DNA of 38,025 nucleotides, from assembly GCF_001647025.1 (NCBI RefSeq), contig NZ_LUKQ02000031.1, positions 1 to 38,025 on the forward strand. The letters run 5' to 3'. The notes under the pieces are model-generated. The model searched no databases. It was not told the origin of the DNA and was given only the letters and a program-made list of their open reading frames with translations. Source of the DNA: Endozoicomonas atrinae. GTDB taxonomy: Bacteria; Pseudomonadota; Gammaproteobacteria; Pseudomonadales; Endozoicomonadaceae. Both the position numbers and the translations under genes were made by a program. Of the stretch, positions 1 through 8,402 are shown piece after piece. Numbering within the stretch: the stretch's first letter is position 1; each line of letters begins with the position of its first letter.

Positions 1-215
1 GCGTCATTCGTAAGGCGATCAAGAACCGGAAGATTTTTCGGACTGATGAGTCAGTCATGAAGGTAATCTATCTGGCCATGGAAAAAGCTTCCGAGAAATG
101 GACCATGCCGATCAGGAACTGGAAAGCAGCCATGAACCGGTTTGAAATTATGTTTCCTGACCGGTTCAAGGAGTAATAGTTTTGGTGGCGTTTACACAGA
201 ATTATTTACAGGCTC
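1..215 (+). mobile_element. Right end of an IS256-family insertion sequence
   Basis: The window opens inside an insertion sequence. The transposase C-terminus ends at 176. About 40 bases later, at roughly 187-215, comes a stretch reading TTTACACAGAATTATTTACA and then GGCTC, which resembles the terminal inverted repeat of IS256-family elements as I remember them. The left end lies outside the window, so neither the matching repeat nor the 8-9 bp target duplication can be checked. From about 217 the sequence reads as a dedA gene in a different frame, so the boundary near 215 is well supported. Confidence 0.75.
3..176 (+). CDS. IS256-family transposase, C-terminal part (cut by window edge)
   Basis: Only the last 57 codons of the transposase are inside the window; they read in frame 3 to a TAA at 174-176. 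Recognisable C-terminal features of IS256-family (mutator-type) DDE transposases are a run like IRKAIKNRKIF, then KVIYLA, then KWTMPIRNWKAAMNRF. The DDE catalytic residues lie upstream and cannot be seen, so whether the copy is intact or active is unknown. The protein would catalyse copy-out transposition of its own element. Confidence 0.85.
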   Translation, partial: VIRKAIKNRKIFRTDESVMKVIYLAMEKASEKWTMPIRNWKAAMNRFEIMFPDRFKE

Positions 216-216
216 T

Positions 217-735
217 ATTTCGGCAGCATTGATCAGCATTGATGGTTTTATCTCTCCAGAACTGGCTTTTCTGGCGCTTCTTATTGGTATTTTTACTGGA
301 GACCTTGGTCTTTATGGCCTGGGACGTCTTTTTGGTCGCTGGTCATGGTTAGATGGAAGAATTCCTGAGGGTAACGTCAACAGGGCTGGTCAGTGGCTAA
401 AACAGCGTGCTGTCTGGACTATTTTGGTCGTACGATTAGTGCCTGGTCTCAGACTACCTTCCTATGTAGCCTGTGGCTTTTTTCGCTATTCATTTATTTC
501 TTTTTCGGGTTGGGTATTTCTGGCTTCTCTGGTCTGGACAGGTGTTATTTTTCTTGGGCTTTACTGGTTTGGTTCGATGTTCTGGAGCGAACTGTCTTCA
601 GTAAAATGGCTATTGCTACCTTTTGTGGTGATTGCCATCCTGGTATTACACCGAAGATTCAAGCTGTCTATCGAAAAGATAGACATGAGTGGTTCAAGTA
701 CCGAAAAAGAAAGCGCTGAGAAAAGCCAGTTCTGA
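217..735 (+). pseudogene. DedA/VTT-family membrane protein, 5' end removed by IS insertion
   Basis: The 173 residues after the IS end match a DedA-family (SNARE-associated/VTT domain) inner-membrane protein. There is a glycine-rich first segment (TGDLGLYGLGRLFGRW), the characteristic RLVPGLR stretch followed by a small-residue helix, and further hydrophobic segments. DedA proteins are usually about 200-250 residues and have been linked to undecaprenyl-phosphate or phospholipid flipping and envelope homeostasis. The N-terminal membrane segment with the acidic and PGE-type motif is missing, apparently because the IS256 element inserted there. An open frame continues upstream into IS sequence to an ATG at 142, so a chimeric protein is formally possible. 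I expect it to be non-functional. The ATP-grasp gene follows 43 bp later and was probably co-transcribed. Confidence 0.75.
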
Positions 736-778
736 TATTGTGAGTAAATCATCCCAGGGAAGGTGGTCGGAGTAAGGT

Positions 779-1939
779 ATGGAAGCGTTAGTTCACGAAA
801 AAAACAGTGCATCCACCCAGTTATTTGTTGAGAGAACATCTCCAGATAAGCCAATTCATCCCGGTATGCCAAACTTGGAGCCAGTTGAGAAACCTATTTC
901 ATTTTTTGAGTTCTGGCCTGGGTATATTTTCTATATTCCTGTTGCCTTTCAATGGCTTTGGCAGTCAATTCGATGGCGGGGAGTAGGGTTGCCACTGATC
1001 GCCAATCCTTCAATTCCACTGGGTGGTATGGTGGGAGAATCAAAGTCCGATATTTTTTCCAGAGCATCGGGTGAAGCTAAAGCCAGAATTGCACCCTGGG
1101 CGTTACTGGATGGGTGGGAAGATGCTGATCAGGCTGCTAGCCGGGCACAACGACTCTTCAAACATGCCGGGTTGAGCTTACCGCTGGTGGCCAAGCCTGA
1201 TATTGGTTGTCGTGGTGCCGGTGTTCAGTTGATCAGAAGTAAGGATGAACTGGTCAGGTATATCAACAAGTTTCCTTCGGATGGGAAAATCCTTTTCCAG
1301 CAATTAGTTCCATATGAGGCCGAAGCCGGTATTTTCTACATTCGCTATCCAGGAACTGAAAATGGAGAAATTATTTCCATAACATTGAAATACCAGCCCT
1401 ATGTTATCGGGAATGGCAAAAGCACACTGAAGGAGTTAATTATTGATGATCCCCGGGCAGGCAAACTCACACACCTTTATCTTCCCCGGCATCAGGATCA
1501 ACTGGATACAGTCCTGCCCAAGGGACAACCTTTTCGTCTCGCATTTACCGGTAGCCACAGCAGAGGGTGTATTTTCAGAGATGGCCGGAAATTTATTACG
1601 CCTGAGCTGACCAGGGCCTTTGACCGACTTTGTGATGACTTGCCGGAATTTTACTATGGTCGTTTTGATATCCGTTTTAAAGACATACAGTCTCTAATGA
1701 AGGGAGAGGATTACTATATACTTGAAATTAATGGTGCCAGCAGTGAAGCTGCACATATATGGGACTGCAGGGGTTCTCTGGCAGATGCCTTCAAGACACT
1801 CTTCTTTCAATATCAAACGCTGTTCAAACTGGGAGCGATAAACCGTCATAGAGGGTTTCCTTCCCCTCCACTGGGAGAATTGATTAAGGCATGGAGAAAG
1901 GAAAAAAAGCTGGTCAGCCGATATCCCGAGACAGAATAG
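779..1939 (+). CDS. ATP-grasp domain protein (ligase of unknown substrate)
   Basis: A 386-residue protein with an ATP-grasp fold resembling D-alanine--D-alanine ligase and related carboxylate-amine ligases. Visible features are the nucleotide-binding strand LPLVAKPDIGCRGAGV (about 134-149), an aspartate in GRFDIRF (D297), and the metal-binding pair ILEINGASSEA (E316, N318) near the C-terminus. A hydrophobic stretch around 42-62 (FFEFWPGYIFYIPVAFQWLW) suggests membrane association, which is unusual for a soluble ligase. The start is supported by GGAG six bases upstream. It lies just after the disrupted dedA gene and before a YHS-domain gene, all on one strand, which fits an envelope-related operon. 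The acceptor substrate cannot be deduced. Confidence 0.7.
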   Translation: MEALVHEKNSASTQLFVERTSPDKPIHPGMPNLEPVEKPISFFEFWPGYIFYIPVAFQWLWQSIRWRGVGLPLIANPSIPLGGMVGESKSDIFSRASGEAKARIAPWALLDGWEDADQAASRAQRLFKHAGLSLPLVAKPDIGCRGAGVQLIRSKDELVRYINKFPSDGKILFQQLVPYEAEAGIFYIRYPGTENGEIISITLKYQPYVIGNGKSTLKELIIDDPRAGKLTHLYLPRHQDQLDTVLPKGQPFRLAFTGSHSRGCIFRDGRKFITPELTRAFDRLCDDLPEFYYGRFDIRFKDIQSLMKGEDYYILEINGASSEAAHIWDCRGSLADAFKTLFFQYQTLFKLGAINRHRGFPSPPLGELIKAWRKEKKLVSRYPETE

Positions 1940-1967
1940 GGTAGACAACTGAAGAGGATGGAGCCTC

Positions 1968-2411
1968 ATGAATAAATTGCTAAGGATTGCTACGGTCTTG
2001 TTGATGGCATTCAGTGTCAACTCCTTTGCTGACAAGCATATTTATACTGGCTGGTTTAGCAGTAAGGCCGTCAGTGGTTATGATGCCGTTGCTTATTTCA
2101 CTGAAGGAAAACCAGTCAAAGGGAGTGCCAAGTATAAATTTGAGCACTTGGGTGTGGAGTGGTATTTCTCTTCAGAAAAACATTCGAGCCTTTTCAAGGA
2201 AAGCCCTGAGCAGTATATGCCTCAATACGGTGGTTATTGCGCATGGGCCGTTGCTGCAAAAAAACAACGGGCACCGGGAGACCCGAAATACTGGAAAATT
2301 GTCGATAATAAACTGTATTTGAATTACGACAGTAGCGTTCAGGAAAAATGGCTAAAAGATATTCCGGGCTTTATTAAAGCTGCAGATAAGCACTGGCCGG
2401 AAATGAACTGA
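1968..2411 (+). CDS. Exported YHS-domain protein
   Basis: A 147-residue protein with a Sec signal peptide (about 1-21, ending in NSFA). A YHS-type domain follows: VSGYDAVAYFTEGKPVKGSA, then a WYFSSEKH strand, then YGGYCAWAV. YHS domains occur in metal-handling proteins; the single Cys in GGYCAW and nearby His residues are candidate ligands. Mature location is probably the periplasm. GGAG lies about six bases before the ATG. The next gene encodes a small membrane protein 23 bp downstream, a pairing I believe recurs in marine gammaproteobacteria. The biochemical role is unknown. Confidence 0.75.
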   Translation: MNKLLRIATVLLMAFSVNSFADKHIYTGWFSSKAVSGYDAVAYFTEGKPVKGSAKYKFEHLGVEWYFSSEKHSSLFKESPEQYMPQYGGYCAWAVAAKKQRAPGDPKYWKIVDNKLYLNYDSSVQEKWLKDIPGFIKAADKHWPEMN

Positions 2412-2434
2412 GTTTACTATGCCAGGAGGCACCG

Positions 2435-2881
2435 ATGGTTTATAAAGGATTTACTTGGGCGCTAAGCCTTTATATTGCAGTGGTATTTGTTCAGTCACTG
2501 TTTTTTAAGTTTACCGATGCCTATGAAACTCTGCATATTTTTGGTGTCTTGGGTGCATGGTCCGGGTTTCAATGGTTTGCTGATTATGGCGCCTATGGCG
2601 TTGGGGTTGTTGAGCTGATAGCTTCGATATTACTTTTGACACCTTTGCGCCTGTACGGAGCTGCTATCGCTTCCGGGGTAATGACCGGTGCTGTTTTTTT
2701 CCACTTATGCACCCCGCTGGGTATTGCGATGCCTGAGTTTGATGATATGGGAAATATCATCGGTGATGATGGTGGACTGCTATTTTATAACGCCTGCGGT
2801 TTGCTGGTTTCCGGAATTATTTTGATGATCCTGGAGTTTATAAATACTGATAACAAGGTTAAACAATACCTGCAGAGCTAA
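2435..2881 (+). CDS. Small four-helix membrane protein, DoxX-like
   Basis: A 148-residue protein with about four hydrophobic segments (roughly 6-26, 48-69, 75-96 and 116-136). The loop before the last helix is acidic and glycine-rich (MPEFDDMGNIIGDDGG). The early KFTDAYET after helix 1 and the overall size suggest a DoxX-like or DUF-type inner-membrane protein, but I cannot name the family firmly. AGGAGG lies five bases before the ATG. It is 23 bp after the YHS-domain gene and almost certainly shares its transcript, so the two products may form one membrane/periplasm module. Confidence 0.55.
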   Translation: MVYKGFTWALSLYIAVVFVQSLFFKFTDAYETLHIFGVLGAWSGFQWFADYGAYGVGVVELIASILLLTPLRLYGAAIASGVMTGAVFFHLCTPLGIAMPEFDDMGNIIGDDGGLLFYNACGLLVSGIILMILEFINTDNKVKQYLQS

Positions 2882-3203
2882 TTTTTGTTGAAGGCTTGCT
2901 GTTTCCCTACCAGGCGACAGTGAGTCTTCATACCCTCCTTCATAAAAATATCACTTCATTTTCACCTTTTTGTCATTTCCCATGAATATTCTGGTTGTTC
3001 ATTGAAGGTCGCTTCGACATTATAGAAAGAAAGCCCTGTGGTCATTGCCAAGGAAATTAACACTATGAGGCATCTTTCAATGTGCAGTGTTAAGGCAACA
3101 TTCTTCTTAACCTATGTAATAGACAGAGTTCTGAGCATCTGACACAGGCATAATAAAAATGAGTGTAATTGAGCTTGGAAAAAACTCAGGGATAGAGGAC
3201 AAC

Positions 3204-4970
3204 ATGCTGAACTCACCTTTTCGTTTACCACGGCGCACACGTTTTGGGTTGATTGAGTCTGCAATCGAGAGGTTTCTTGGCCTAAGCGCTCTTGAGAAAC
3301 TTTATGAGCCGGAATACAAGTATCAGTTCAATGGAAAAGCATTTCTTCGGCGGGTTCTGAACATTTTTGATGTGGACTATAAAGTTACAAAAGGCTCTAT
3401 TGCATCAATACCTGCTTTCGGTTCATCCATTGTTGTTGCCAACCACCCTTTTGGTGGAATTGAGGGTGTTGCTCTGGCTGACCTGTTACTGCAAAGGCGA
3501 AGTGACGTAAAAGTTCTCACTAATGAGCTGCTTTGCCGAATTCCAGAGTTTGAGGATGTTTTCATTGGTGTTGATGTTTTAAGCAAACAGGCAAAAGAAA
3601 AAAATAAACAGGCTATATCAGAAGCTCAGGCCTGGGTTGATGATGGTCACCAACTGCTTATTTTCCCTGCTGGTGAAGTATCGAGTTATAACAAATCGTT
3701 AGGGGCTATTTGTGATCCGGAATGGAGAAATACGGCGAGTTTAATCGCGTTAAATACCAGAGCCAGTGTTACACCCATTTTTGTGGAAGGAAATAACAGT
3801 AAGCTCTTTCACTGGCTTGGCAGAATTCATCCACGATTAAGAACCGTAAGACTGATTCGTGAACTGATTAATAAGCAGGGAGCTACATTAGCATTCAGGA
3901 TCGGAAAAACCCTGGAGACAAAAGAGTTGCACTCTTTTTCATCAAAAAAGGCCCTGACACATTTTCTTCGATTATGTACTTATCTGCTTTCTCCGCAGCA
4001 AAATCATTCTGAACCGTTAAAGGAAATAAAACCTCAGCGTGAAGAAGAGGCCATAGCTGATAGTGTTTCCAGTCTGGCTATGAAGACTGAAATTGAAAAT
4101 CTGTCAGAGCACACCATGCTTTTGGAAAAAGGTGAGATGGCTGTATATTGCGCGCCCGCCAGCGACGTTCCATATGTCCTCAGGGAGATTGGCCGCCTGA
4201 GGGAAATTACCTTTCGTCAGGTGGGTGAAGGCAGTGGTCGATCACTTGATCTTGATCAGTATGATGAATATTACCTTCACCTTTTTCTCTGGAACAGAGA
4301 GAGGTCCGAGGTTGTTGGAGCCTATCGAATAGGGTGTGTTGATCAAATACTCAGTAATCATGGTATTTATGGGCTTTATTCAAGGAGTCTGTTCAATTAC
4401 AAGGAACCGTTTCTTTATAAGCTGGGCTGTTGTCTGGAAATGGGGCGATCCTTTGTTCGTCCGGAATACCAGAAAAGTCTCAATGCACTTCTTATGTTGT
4501 GGAAGGGAATTGGGGCTTATGTTGCAGCGAATCCTCAGTATCGTGTTCTGTTTGGCCCGGTAAGTATCAGCAGTGACTATAGTGAAGTGTCGCGTCAATT
4601 AATGGCAGGCTGCCTTGGAGCGAATAACTGTGACCAGGCTCTGGCCGACCTGGTTACGCCGACAACACCATTAAAGAGCTCTGGCCTTCTCTGGTCTACT
4701 GGAGACTTAAAGGGCATTAACAGTATTGAGCAACTTTCTTCTCTGGTGCAGCAGATTGAAAAGGATAACAAAGGGATTCCGGTGCTACTCCGTCAGTACC
4801 TGAAGTTACAGGGAGAACTGGCCGCGTTCAATGTCGATCCCGACTTTAATGATGCTCTGGACGGGCTGATTATTGTTGATCTTTTGAAAGTGGATGAAAA
4901 AATGCTGTCAAAATATATGGGTGCTGAACGTTGCAGCGATTTTGTGCAGTACCATAGAAAGGCGGCCTAG
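3204..4970 (+). CDS. olsF: Two-domain acyltransferase (PlsC-like plus GNAT), OlsF-like
   Basis: The N-terminal half resembles lysophospholipid acyltransferases. It has VVANHPFGGIEGVALAD, with the catalytic-type His as residue 96 counted from an upstream ATG at 3159, and FPAGEVSSY about 75 residues later. The C-terminal half (from about residue 325) is a hemolysin/OlsB-type GNAT acyltransferase, with LREITFRQVGEGSGR, VVGAYRIG and LEMGRSFVRPEYQ. This arrangement matches the bifunctional ornithine-lipid synthase OlsF known from Serratia, in which the OlsB-like part N-acylates ornithine and the PlsC-like part adds the second acyl chain. I prefer the ATG at 3204 because GAGG sits five bases upstream; the one at 3159 has no visible ribosome site. 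The end overlaps the convergent DinB-like gene by 4 bp. Domain assignment is good; the substrate is inferred. Confidence 0.7.
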   Translation: MLNSPFRLPRRTRFGLIESAIERFLGLSALEKLYEPEYKYQFNGKAFLRRVLNIFDVDYKVTKGSIASIPAFGSSIVVANHPFGGIEGVALADLLLQRRSDVKVLTNELLCRIPEFEDVFIGVDVLSKQAKEKNKQAISEAQAWVDDGHQLLIFPAGEVSSYNKSLGAICDPEWRNTASLIALNTRASVTPIFVEGNNSKLFHWLGRIHPRLRTVRLIRELINKQGATLAFRIGKTLETKELHSFSSKKALTHFLRLCTYLLSPQQNHSEPLKEIKPQREEEAIADSVSSLAMKTEIENLSEHTMLLEKGEMAVYCAPASDVPYVLREIGRLREITFRQVGEGSGRSLDLDQYDEYYLHLFLWNRERSEVVGAYRIGCVDQILSNHGIYGLYSRSLFNYKEPFLYKLGCCLEMGRSFVRPEYQKSLNALLMLWKGIGAYVAANPQYRVLFGPVSISSDYSEVSRQLMAGCLGANNCDQALADLVTPTTPLKSSGLLWSTGDLKGINSIEQLSSLVQQIEKDNKGIPVLLRQYLKLQGELAAFNVDPDFNDALDGLIIVDLLKVDEKMLSKYMGAERCSDFVQYHRKAA

Positions 4971-5500
4971 TTTTTAGAAGGTGCTTCCTGCTGTTTTCGA
5001 TAGATCAGTGTTGAAGTGGCAACACCAAAATCCCTGGGGGATATATGGCCTGACTGTTGTAGCAGTAAGTTGATCATTGCCATATGGTGCGTAGCGTGAC
5101 TTTGCAAAAATAAAAGCTCACGAATTACGGATGTTTTCACCTTAATGGCACTTCCATTGGTATCCGTGTAGGTATTGAGCGTCAGATTAATCTCACTCGA
5201 TGTATTTTCTGTTAGCCTGACCATTTCCTCCTTAATATTCAGTAATGCATCTACTGCAGAAGAGATACTCCTCTCAGATTTCGGGTCTCGTTTTCTGCTG
5301 TCGTAATTAATGCAGTTAGTATCAAGACCGGATAAAAAACATTGATAAAACTCAATGATATGGCGTACATGAGCTCCTATTGTTTGAGGATTGTCAGGGG
5401 CGGCAGGTTTCTGGTAACTGCTTGAAGGAAGTCCTTTAATGGCCTGAATCAACTCAGACAACAACTGTTCATTACACTGGCAGGCATTTTGTAGTGACAT
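4967..5500 (-). CDS. DinB-like putative metal-dependent protein
   Basis: A helical protein of about 177 residues matching the DinB/YfiT-like four-helix fold. Candidate metal ligands are the His in IGAHVRHIIEF and the cluster SHATHHMAMINLLL near the C-terminus, the usual spacing of the three-His site in this superfamily. Members include thiol-dependent transferases and proteins of unknown activity, so the reaction is not known. An upstream ATG at 5545 would add 15 residues, but the ATG at 5500 starts next to the first predicted helix and has a weak AGGGT upstream. It converges on the acyltransferase gene with a 4-bp overlap of coding ends. Confidence 0.65.
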   Translation of the reverse strand: MSLQNACQCNEQLLSELIQAIKGLPSSSYQKPAAPDNPQTIGAHVRHIIEFYQCFLSGLDTNCINYDSRKRDPKSERSISSAVDALLNIKEEMVRLTENTSSEINLTLNTYTDTNGSAIKVKTSVIRELLFLQSHATHHMAMINLLLQQSGHISPRDFGVATSTLIYRKQQEAPSKN

Positions 5501-5870
5501 TCGACCCTGAACCTTATCACTTGATTTACTGTGAAACCGTGTCATGGTTGCGCAACTTCAGACCCACAGCACACTTCGGGCTATCCTGCCCTGTCATTCT
5601 GTCTCTTCAGTGTTGCACAGGCTGTCAGGTTTTGTATACAAGGGAGCCAACTCAAAAAAGTCAGAGGTACGTTCTATTCAGGCAGTTAACCGAAGCGATG
5701 CTATGTAAACTTCCCACTAAACTCGTTAGAATGCTCGTGCCAGTCAGCCATGAGCTCTTTGACAGTAATGAGCCAATAAACAGCGTTTGATTTCACCGCA
5801 TTGTCTTCTGGGAGGGGGATGATAGGGTGAGGCACCTTAGCTTTACAGAGAGTCAACCGAGGATAAATAG
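5501..5870. other. Intergenic region upstream of gcvH, no confident feature
   Basis: About 370 bases lie between the divergent DinB-like gene and gcvH. A glycine riboswitch might be expected before a glycine-cleavage gene, but I could not find the paired conserved aptamer cores. An open frame on the plus strand (5494-5790) has no recognisable protein features. The only clear element is the GAGGA ribosome site just before gcvH. Confidence 0.4.
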
Positions 5871-6263
5871 ATGAGCAATATACCTTCTGAGTTACGGTAT
5901 CTGCGTTCCCATGAATGGGTCAGGTTGGAGGAAGATGGTACCGTCACCATTGGTATTACAGATCATGCCCAGGAAGCCCTGGGCGATGTAGTTTTTGTTG
6001 AACTGCCAGAACCTGGTGCTGTGCTCGCCGCAGGTGACGAAGCCGGAGCTGTTGAGTCTGTAAAAGCTGCTTCGGAGATCTATGTACCATTGACGGGGGA
6101 AGTTCTGGAAGTTAATGGCATACTGGAAGAGACTCCGGAAACGGTAAACAGCGACCCTTATAACGATGGCTGGTTCTTCAAGATGAAACTTGAGGATGAT
6201 GGCGAACTCAGTGATCTGATGGATGCAGAAGCCTATGGTGAGTTTGTCGAGTCAGAGTCTTGA
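5871..6263 (+). CDS. gcvH: Glycine cleavage system H protein
   Basis: A 130-residue protein of typical GcvH length. The lipoyl-lysine site is ESVKAAS with K65, preceded by the conserved [12 protein letters not shown] stretch and followed by GEVLEVN and [13 protein letters not shown]. GcvH carries the aminomethyl group from glycine between the P, T and L proteins and can also serve as a lipoyl donor. GAGGA precedes the ATG. No gcvP or gcvT is adjacent, so this copy stands alone; those partners must be elsewhere or absent. The next gene is moeB, 190 bp away and probably separately transcribed. Confidence 0.95.
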   Translation: MSNIPSELRYLRSHEWVRLEEDGTVTIGITDHAQEALGDVVFVELPEPGAVLAAGDEAGAVESVKAASEIYVPLTGEVLEVNGILEETPETVNSDPYNDGWFFKMKLEDDGELSDLMDAEAYGEFVESES

Positions 6264-6453
6264 TTCTGTGAAAGCTGATTCCTGCATCTGAAGGCATTAC
6301 CTGTTACGAACCACCTGCTGCAAATAGACAGCAGTGGGTGTGTTATCGGATTGATTCTCTCCTTATACTTCACTCTGCTTAAGTGCCGTACTTCCTGATG
6401 GTTACAGGCAGCATATCTTTCAAGCCATTTTTTAGTAAGGACAGCTACCATCC

Positions 6454-7200
6454 ATGAATGATGAGCAGTTACTCCGCTATAGCCGACAAATTATGCTTCC
6501 CCAGATTGATATCGAAGGTCAGGAGCGGTTGCTGTTATCGAGAGTGTTAATTCTTGGCCTGGGTGGACTGGGCTGTCCGGCCGCTCAGTATCTGGCGTCA
6601 GCAGGAGTAGGGCAAATGGTGCTGGTTGACCCGGATACGGTTGATACCACCAACCTTCAGAGGCAGTTGCTTTATTGTGCTGATGATCAGGGAGCTGCAA
6701 AAGTATCCGCTGCACAGGCCCGGCTGTTGGCAGTCAATGACAGTATTCAGGTTGAGGCTATCCATGGATGTCTGGAAGGTGAAGGCCTGTTAGAGCAGGT
6801 GGGAAAAGCGACCGTAGTTCTGGATTGTACCGATAACTTTACCAGCCGGTTCGCAATCAATGCTGCCTGTGTCAGGGCCTCTGTTCCTCTGGTCAGCGGT
6901 GCAGCAATCAGGCTTAATGGCCAGCTTACTGTTTATGATCGTCGTCAGTCTGATGCGCCCTGTTATCGGTGTTTATATGATGAGCAGAGCAATGAAAACC
7001 TCAGCTGTTCTGAATCGGGAATATTGGGGCCAGTTGTCGGAATGATAGGCACAATGCAGGCACTGGAAGCCATCAAGCTGATTACCGGGTTTGGGAAAAC
7101 GTTGAATGGTCGGTTGATGATTTTTGACGCGATGACGATGGAGTGGCAGACAATGGGGCTGCAGGCAGATCCGGAGTGTCCTGTCTGCGGCCAGGCCTAA
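6454..7200 (+). CDS. moeB: Molybdopterin-synthase adenylyltransferase (MoeB/ThiF family)
   Basis: A 248-residue E1-like enzyme that would adenylate the C-terminal glycine of MoaD for molybdopterin synthesis. It begins with the family hallmark LLRYSRQIMLP. The Rossmann nucleotide loop is GLGGLG (35-40), followed by DTVDTTNLQRQ, DCTDNF (124-129) and two zinc pairs, C170/C173 and C242/C245. C185 in NLSCSES is at the position of the ThiF/Uba-type conserved cysteine. The length and lack of a rhodanese domain favour MoeB over the longer fusion forms; ThiF cannot be strictly excluded. The molybdenum enzyme MsrP near 36 kb is one possible beneficiary. Confidence 0.88.
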   Translation: MNDEQLLRYSRQIMLPQIDIEGQERLLLSRVLILGLGGLGCPAAQYLASAGVGQMVLVDPDTVDTTNLQRQLLYCADDQGAAKVSAAQARLLAVNDSIQVEAIHGCLEGEGLLEQVGKATVVLDCTDNFTSRFAINAACVRASVPLVSGAAIRLNGQLTVYDRRQSDAPCYRCLYDEQSNENLSCSESGILGPVVGMIGTMQALEAIKLITGFGKTLNGRLMIFDAMTMEWQTMGLQADPECPVCGQA

Positions 7201-7218
7201 AATGGTGTCGAGGGAGTA

Positions 7219-7485
7219 TCAGGGTGGAGGAGGGCTGTCTTCTACTGCTTCTAACAGGCGTGCCTTGTAATCCGGGTCCAGATCATTCCAGTGCGCTCCA
7301 ATAAGGGCTCCTTCAAGAGCGTAGAGCAATACCTTTGAAACTTTAAAGCCACGATCACGAACTTTGCAGTAGGCTGCAACAGAGCCTACATCATGGAGTT
7401 GTTCAAGCGTTCTGATGCCTACAGCGTTTAACCATTGTACGGATGTTTTGCCAAGGTTTTTTAATTCGATCAGATCAGTTGCCAT
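7219..7485 (-). CDS. TfoX C-terminal-domain protein
   Basis: An 88-residue protein made almost wholly of the TfoX C-terminal domain: LKNLGKTSVQWLNAVGIRTL, then VGSVAAYCKVRDRG, then ALEGALIGAHWNDL. Full TfoX/Sxy competence regulators carry an additional N-terminal domain of about 100 residues that is absent here. The helix-hairpin-like fold suggests nucleic-acid or protein binding, but stand-alone versions have no firm function. An AGGGA site lies about eight bases upstream of the ATG. It converges on moeB with an 18-bp gap. Confidence 0.8.
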   Translation of the reverse strand: MATDLIELKNLGKTSVQWLNAVGIRTLEQLHDVGSVAAYCKVRDRGFKVSKVLLYALEGALIGAHWNDLDPDYKARLLEAVEDSPPPP

Positions 7486-7650
7486 GTACTGGATCCCTAA
7501 CTCAACTCTAGCGTCCGTACCAGAGACAGCATGATTATTAAAAAGTCAGAAGTCATTTTCTCTTAAGAATAGACCAGACTTTTGAAGTCCTCCCATAGAG
7601 TTATCAGTTATTACCGATGCAATGGTATTTTGACACCTTGTTGGGACTTT

Positions 7651-8268
7651 CTAGCAAATGTTTTGGGCGGTCAGTTGTTTTTTTAACGCACTCTGCCAGT
7701 TTGGGAGATCGGTGCTCAAACTGATCAGAAATGGCGTCTCAGCAGTACCGGGTTCTTCAAGCCACTCTTTTTGCTGTTCCATAACATTAATCGTGGCCTC
7801 GGAAGGTTCGTCTGGACCCTGAAGTCGGCAATTGAGCCTGATTTTGATCGTATCTTCTCCAGCTATACAGTAGATGATGACGAAGGGGATATTGAGTGTT
7901 CTGGCCAATATTATGAATTGTTGTCGATCCACGGCGCGAAGTGCAGCGGAATCGATGGTAACCGGGTATCCAGAGCACAGGAGTTGTCTGGTCAGAGAAG
8001 CTAATTGAGTGAATGTTCTTTTATGAGCATCAGCCGAATAGATATTCTGTCTCACTCCTTTGGAAGACTGTTCTGGGCTCAGGCCATAAAGGCGCTTTCG
8101 AACGACATCGGCACATAACCATGCTATCTGCAGCTCATGAGTGAGCCAACGACATACAGTACTCTTTCCAGAACCGGACAGACCCATCATGATGATCAGG
8201 AAAGGGTTAGTTCTTCTGGACAGATCAAGTGATTGATAAAGCCACTTTTTATCCACAGAAAGAGACAT
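7651..8268 (-). CDS. P-loop kinase of the AAA_33 type
   Basis: A 205-residue protein with a clear Walker A (MGLSGSGKSTVCRWL, about 28-42). A substrate-side DVVRKRLYGL motif follows, then a later TIDSAALRAVDRQQF stretch, and an arginine-rich lid region (IRLNCRLQGPDEPSEAT). This resembles the C-terminal kinase half of the roughly 500-residue fusions annotated as aminoglycoside phosphotransferase plus ATP-binding protein, here without the phosphotransferase half. The phosphoacceptor is unknown. It is transcribed away from mrcB; the 134 bp between them must hold both promoters. Confidence 0.7.
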   Translation of the reverse strand: MSLSVDKKWLYQSLDLSRRTNPFLIIMMGLSGSGKSTVCRWLTHELQIAWLCADVVRKRLYGLSPEQSSKGVRQNIYSADAHKRTFTQLASLTRQLLCSGYPVTIDSAALRAVDRQQFIILARTLNIPFVIIYCIAGEDTIKIRLNCRLQGPDEPSEATINVMEQQKEWLEEPGTAETPFLISLSTDLPNWQSALKKQLTAQNIC

Positions 8269-8389
8269 AGTTTCAGCCTTTTCTAGTAAACCGCCATTTT
8301 CGGTACCAATATACGTCCCAAAGGGAAAGAATATAGAAATTTTCCGATTGTTTTCGTTTTACGAAAAAGATCATAAACAGGCTCTAGCG

Positions 8390-8402
8390 TATAATCGCCC
8401 GC
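8390..8402 (+). promoter_or_regulatory. Probable -10 element directly before mrcB
   Basis: A perfect TATAAT sits at 8390-8395, only seven bases before the mrcB ATG at 8403. Transcription from it would start at about 8402. No good -35 hexamer is visible at the matching distance, and no Shine-Dalgarno sequence lies before the ATG. If the element is used, the mRNA would be leaderless or nearly so. Confidence 0.4.

Noticed and set aside
5494-5790. 98-codon plus-strand frame before gcvH
   Set aside because: No ribosome site, no protein features, partly antisense to the DinB-like gene; likely chance.
5546-5870. Glycine riboswitch before gcvH
   Set aside because: The conserved glycine aptamer cores and linked hairpins could not be found.
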